Notes under the pieces: generated by a model
Told to the model about the DNA's origin: nothing
Database searches by the model: none
The model's input: only the letters and a program-made list of their open reading frames with translations
Made by a program: the position numbers and the translations under genes
DNA from: Nannocystaceae bacterium
GTDB taxonomy: Bacteria; Myxococcota_A; Polyangia; Nannocystales; Nannocystaceae
Length of the DNA: 6,322 nucleotides
NCBI GenBank assembly: GCA_016763875.1
Contig: JAESSZ010000886.1
Span: 1 to 6,322, forward strand
Direction of reading: 5' to 3'
In this document: positions 4,085 to 6,322 of the stretch, piece after piece
Position numbering within the stretch: position 1 is the stretch's first letter
How the letters are laid out: each line of letters opens with the position of its first letter

Positions 4085-6072
4085 TTAGGCGCCTCGGGCA
4101 AGCTCGCCAGGACCGTCTTGAACTCGGGATGGTCCGGCATCATCTGAAGTGCCGCCTCGCACACCTGGCGAGCCTCGCCGAACATGTTGGCGTCCCGCAT
4201 CGTCGTCGCGAGCCCAAGCACCGGCTCGACTTCGCGAGGGTTAAGCGCGACCACCACACGAAGGTGCTCGACAGCCTCTTTGGGCCGTCCCTGCTTGCGC
4301 AGGATGGCGGCGATGAGGTTGCGGATCTCCGGGTCGTTGGGCCGCAACTTCACCGCGGCGTTGAGGTGGCCCAGGGCCGCCGTATCGCCCTCAGACTCGC
4401 GTACCGCGAGGGCGAGCATCAGATGCGGCTGCCAGAACCGCTCGTCTGTCGCGATGACCGTGCGTAGGAACTTCGAGGCCTCGGCCTGCTTGGCGACATC
4501 GCCGGAGCGCACGCCTTCGATGGCTTCGTCGTAGTGCTCCTCGAAGTCTTCCATCGTGAGTGTGAGCTTGCCGCGACGCGCAAACGCGTCGTCGTCGAGC
4601 GACCGCCGTCCCAGAGCGAGGATCTTGTCGAGGTAGCTGCCGGCCTTGCTGGGGTCATCGCCGTCCAGGTACATCGTGGCCACGTAGCGAAGCACAGTGG
4701 CGCTGGTCGGGAACTTCTCCGCCGCCGCCAACAAGAGCATCGTCGCTTTCTCGTTCTTGTCCTCCTCGTGGAGGTCCAAGAGCATGTCCAGCGCGGACTT
4801 GGCGATCTTGCCGCTCTCGACCGCGGTTGCGAGCAACTGCAGCGCCTCGTCACGGTCCTCGTTGGCCTGTCCTTCCTCGCTGCTGCCTCGGTCCCATAGG
4901 ACGTTGGCCAGGTCGCCGTACGCCGATGCCACTTCGCCCTCGGTGATGGCTCGCCGGAGAAACGGCTCGGCTTCGTCGAACTTGTCGTCGTCGATGAGCA
5001 GCGCCCCGATGTGGGCGAAGACAGCGGGGTCCTCGTTGCCCTTTTCTGCGGCGAACTGGGCGACCTTCATCGCGTTGGCCGTATCACCCGCACCACGCAG
5101 CGTTGCGACGAACTGGTTGGTGACCTGCGCGTTGGTGGGGTCGAGATTGAAAGCCTGGTTGAAGGCCTGAATCGCCGAACCCAAGTCCCCGAGGCGTCGG
5201 AACAACGCCGCGAGGTGGTGGTACATCGACTGGTCGGTCTTGCGTCGCTGGGCCGCGATGTTGAGCGCTTGCAACGCGAGCGGGATCGCCGACTGGTCCA
5301 CGGGGTTGTTGACTAGGATGTCCACCATCAGGTGAAGCGCCTGAGCGGCGGGGTCCATGGTCGCGTCGCGTTGAAGCGCGTCCATGAGCGGCGAGAGCAA
5401 CTGGTCCGGCGTGGTCGGGACGCAGCGGCCCTGAAGCGCCGAAAGGTTGCCCAGGCCCACCAGAAACGACGTCAGTGCCTGCGGGTTGTCGGTGCCGAGC
5501 GCCTCTTTCCAGTCGGCTTGCTCGATCTCGAGTTCGTGGGCGGCGGCGAGCTTCTTGAGCATCGCGAACAGCGACTCGCCGAGATCTTCGGCTTTTCCCT
5601 TCCACTGATGCTCGGTGATCTGCACGAGCTTGTCGCCGTCCACCTTGACCAGACGGGCGTCCCACTCGATGCCGTCCTCGGAGACGGACATGTTGGTGAT
5701 GAGGCCTTCCTTGGCGTTGGGGAATCGGGCAATCCCCTCAAGCGCGCGCTCGTCGGTCCACTTCTCGCGGAACACCATCAGGGCCGGCACCTTCTCGCCG
5801 TCTTGATCGGCCAGCGCGGTGAACACTGGAGCTGCGGCCTTGGCGTCGCGACTGGCGAGCTCTTGGGCCCACCAGCGCTGAATGCCCATGGCGAGCGGGG
5901 CGCCCTTGCCCTCGTTGATGCAGGCGATCGGAAGGATCACCAACTCGATCCCCTGCGCGGCCGACTGGGCCTCCTCTTGGTCTTCGTCCTCGTCTTGCTC
6001 TTCGTCGTCGCCAATGGCGTCGGGGTCGAGATCGTCGAGTTCGTCGGGGGTGTTTTCGTCCTCGCCGGGCAT
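4072..6072 (-). CDS. Cytoplasmic TPR-repeat protein with acidic N-terminus and unassigned N-terminal domain
   Basis: From ATG 6072 this is 666 residues with no signal peptide or membrane segment, so probably cytoplasmic. Residues 3-35 are almost all Asp, Glu, Gln and small residues, likely disordered. Residues 42-165 look alpha/beta: a strand IELVILPI, a helix around GIQRWWAQELASR, then LMVF, DGIEWDARLV and a helix LFAMLKKLA. This strand-then-helix start recalls the TolB-N/CsgG-like domains of other TPR proteins, but that is a guess. Helical repeats fill about 270 to the C-terminus. The last ones are canonical 34-residue TPRs, with prolines P578, P612 and P646 exactly 34 apart. TPRs bind peptides and build complexes, so a scaffold or regulator role is likely; no catalytic motif is seen. 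It is the first gene of an operon with the pterin dehydratase 7 bases downstream. GTG 6144 would add 24 residues, but leaves only 40 bases to the divergent gene at 6185. ATG 6072 starts directly at the acidic stretch and is preferred. Neither start has a strong ribosome binding site. Confidence 0.92.
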   Translation of the reverse strand: MPGEDENTPDELDDLDPDAIGDDEEQDEDEDQEEAQSAAQGIELVILPIACINEGKGAPLAMGIQRWWAQELASRDAKAAAPVFTALADQDGEKVPALMVFREKWTDERALEGIARFPNAKEGLITNMSVSEDGIEWDARLVKVDGDKLVQITEHQWKGKAEDLGESLFAMLKKLAAAHELEIEQADWKEALGTDNPQALTSFLVGLGNLSALQGRCVPTTPDQLLSPLMDALQRDATMDPAAQALHLMVDILVNNPVDQSAIPLALQALNIAAQRRKTDQSMYHHLAALFRRLGDLGSAIQAFNQAFNLDPTNAQVTNQFVATLRGAGDTANAMKVAQFAAEKGNEDPAVFAHIGALLIDDDKFDEAEPFLRRAITEGEVASAYGDLANVLWDRGSSEEGQANEDRDEALQLLATAVESGKIAKSALDMLLDLHEEDKNEKATMLLLAAAEKFPTSATVLRYVATMYLDGDDPSKAGSYLDKILALGRRSLDDDAFARRGKLTLTMEDFEEHYDEAIEGVRSGDVAKQAEASKFLRTVIATDERFWQPHLMLALAVRESEGDTAALGHLNAAVKLRPNDPEIRNLIAAILRKQGRPKEAVEHLRVVVALNPREVEPVLGLATTMRDANMFGEARQVCEAALQMMPDHPEFKTVLASLPEAPKAKE

Positions 6073-6184
6073 GGACGCGAAGCCTGCCCGAAGCCGGGGG
6101 CCGGGCGCAAGGCGTGTGGGCGTGTGTAGCCAGCCCTCGCTCACATTGGTCTCGATGCGGTCTTGGGCGTGTTAACCTGGCGGC
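6073..6184. promoter_or_regulatory. Divergent intergenic region between the TPR operon and the right-edge lipoprotein
   Basis: The 112 bases between divergent starts should hold promoters both ways. I find no clear -35/-10 pair. The only AT-rich spot is GTTAAC (6171-6176), a perfect 6-base palindrome 8 bases before GTG 6185. This is where a -10 element would sit if the rightward mRNA had almost no leader, which would fit the absence of a Shine-Dalgarno sequence there. If the TPR gene starts at GTG 6144, about two-thirds of this stretch is coding. Confidence 0.3.
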
Positions 6185-6322
6185 GTGGCCGCACGTGCCG
6201 CATACGCGCGAAGACCGGGAAGCGGGTGGCCATGCGTGGTCGTGGCGCTGGTACTGGGCAGCGTTGCGTGCGGCGAGACCTCGGTCGACGCCCTAGCGAT
6301 CTGGATCGACGGGCGGGTCGAC
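6185..6322 (+). CDS. Putative lipoprotein, N-terminal part (runs off right edge)
   Basis: GTG 6185 is the first start after an in-frame TAA (6173-6175), and the frame stays open for 46 codons to the edge. The translation has a long basic N-region (R4, R9, R10), a hydrophobic core VVVALVLG (18-25) and a lipobox SVAC with the putative lipidated C29, followed by GETS and a segment ending WIDGRVD. This is a convincing lipoprotein export signal. GTG 6236 or 6242 inside the core would destroy the N-region. The function is unknown because the mature part is cut off. No Shine-Dalgarno sequence is seen upstream, so translation may be leaderless or weak. The gene is divergent from the TPR operon. An overlapping Trp/Arg-rich frame (6114-6296) stops at 6296 and is not the gene. 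Confidence 0.7.
   Translation, partial: MAARAAYARRPGSGWPCVVVALVLGSVACGETSVDALAIWIDGRVD

Noticed and set aside
5960..6060. TCGTC/TCCTC-like repetitive DNA as a tandem repeat or recombination site
   Set aside because: It is explained by codons for the Asp/Glu-rich N-terminal tail and has no fixed repeat unit.
5332..6129. 265-codon + strand frame opposite the TPR gene
   Set aside because: Antisense shadow; the minus strand shows proper TPR spacing with prolines 34 residues apart, and the shadow ends in Leu/Val-rich low complexity from the acidic-tail codons.
6191..6198. Perfect palindrome GCACGTGC near the right-edge start
   Set aside because: It lies inside the first codons of the lipoprotein and 8-base G+C-rich palindromes are common in such DNA; no second copy was seen.

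Overview
The window is about two-thirds G+C. Its genes point to a myxobacterium, most likely of the Nannocystaceae type (for example Plesiocystis or Enhygromyxa). The evidence is a Hanks-type Ser/Thr kinase fused to a membrane segment and TPR repeats with the variant catalytic motif HRDFKPSN, several small secreted lipoproteins, and a cysteine-rich Asp/Lys-rich lipoprotein of a kind common in that group. The taxonomic placement is an inference from gene style, not from a marker gene.

Layout from left to right. (1) The first ~88 bases hold the 5' end of a leftward gene whose translation is a lipoprotein signal peptide; it runs off the left edge. (2) A short divergent region follows, ending in an overlapping pair of inverted repeats that abut the TTG start of (3) a 972-residue kinase-TM-TPR protein on the + strand (232-3150). 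(4) A 140-base gap carries a strong hairpin and a second small one, followed by a good ribosome binding site for (5) a 158-residue lipoprotein with eight cysteines in its mature part (3291-3767). (6) Only 6 bases separate its stop from that of a leftward two-gene operon: a pterin-4a-carbinolamine dehydratase (3774-4064) and, upstream of it by 7 bases, a ~666-residue cytoplasmic TPR protein with an acidic N-terminus and an unassigned alpha/beta-like domain (4072-6072, possibly starting at 6144). (7) After a second divergent region, a rightward gene starts at GTG 6185 and runs off the right edge; it also begins with a lipoprotein signal peptide.

The left half therefore looks like envelope signalling: a membrane-anchored kinase with a probable periplasmic TPR sensor, next to a secreted disulfide-rich lipoprotein on the same strand. 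The right half is a cytoplasmic operon coupling a pterin-recycling enzyme to a large TPR scaffold, which is not a textbook pairing. I found no tRNA, rRNA, CRISPR array, insertion sequence or phage gene. Nothing here is demonstrably a new system. The candidates most worth following are the kinase/Cys-rich lipoprotein pair, the RNA structure at the kinase start, and the TPR-dehydratase operon.
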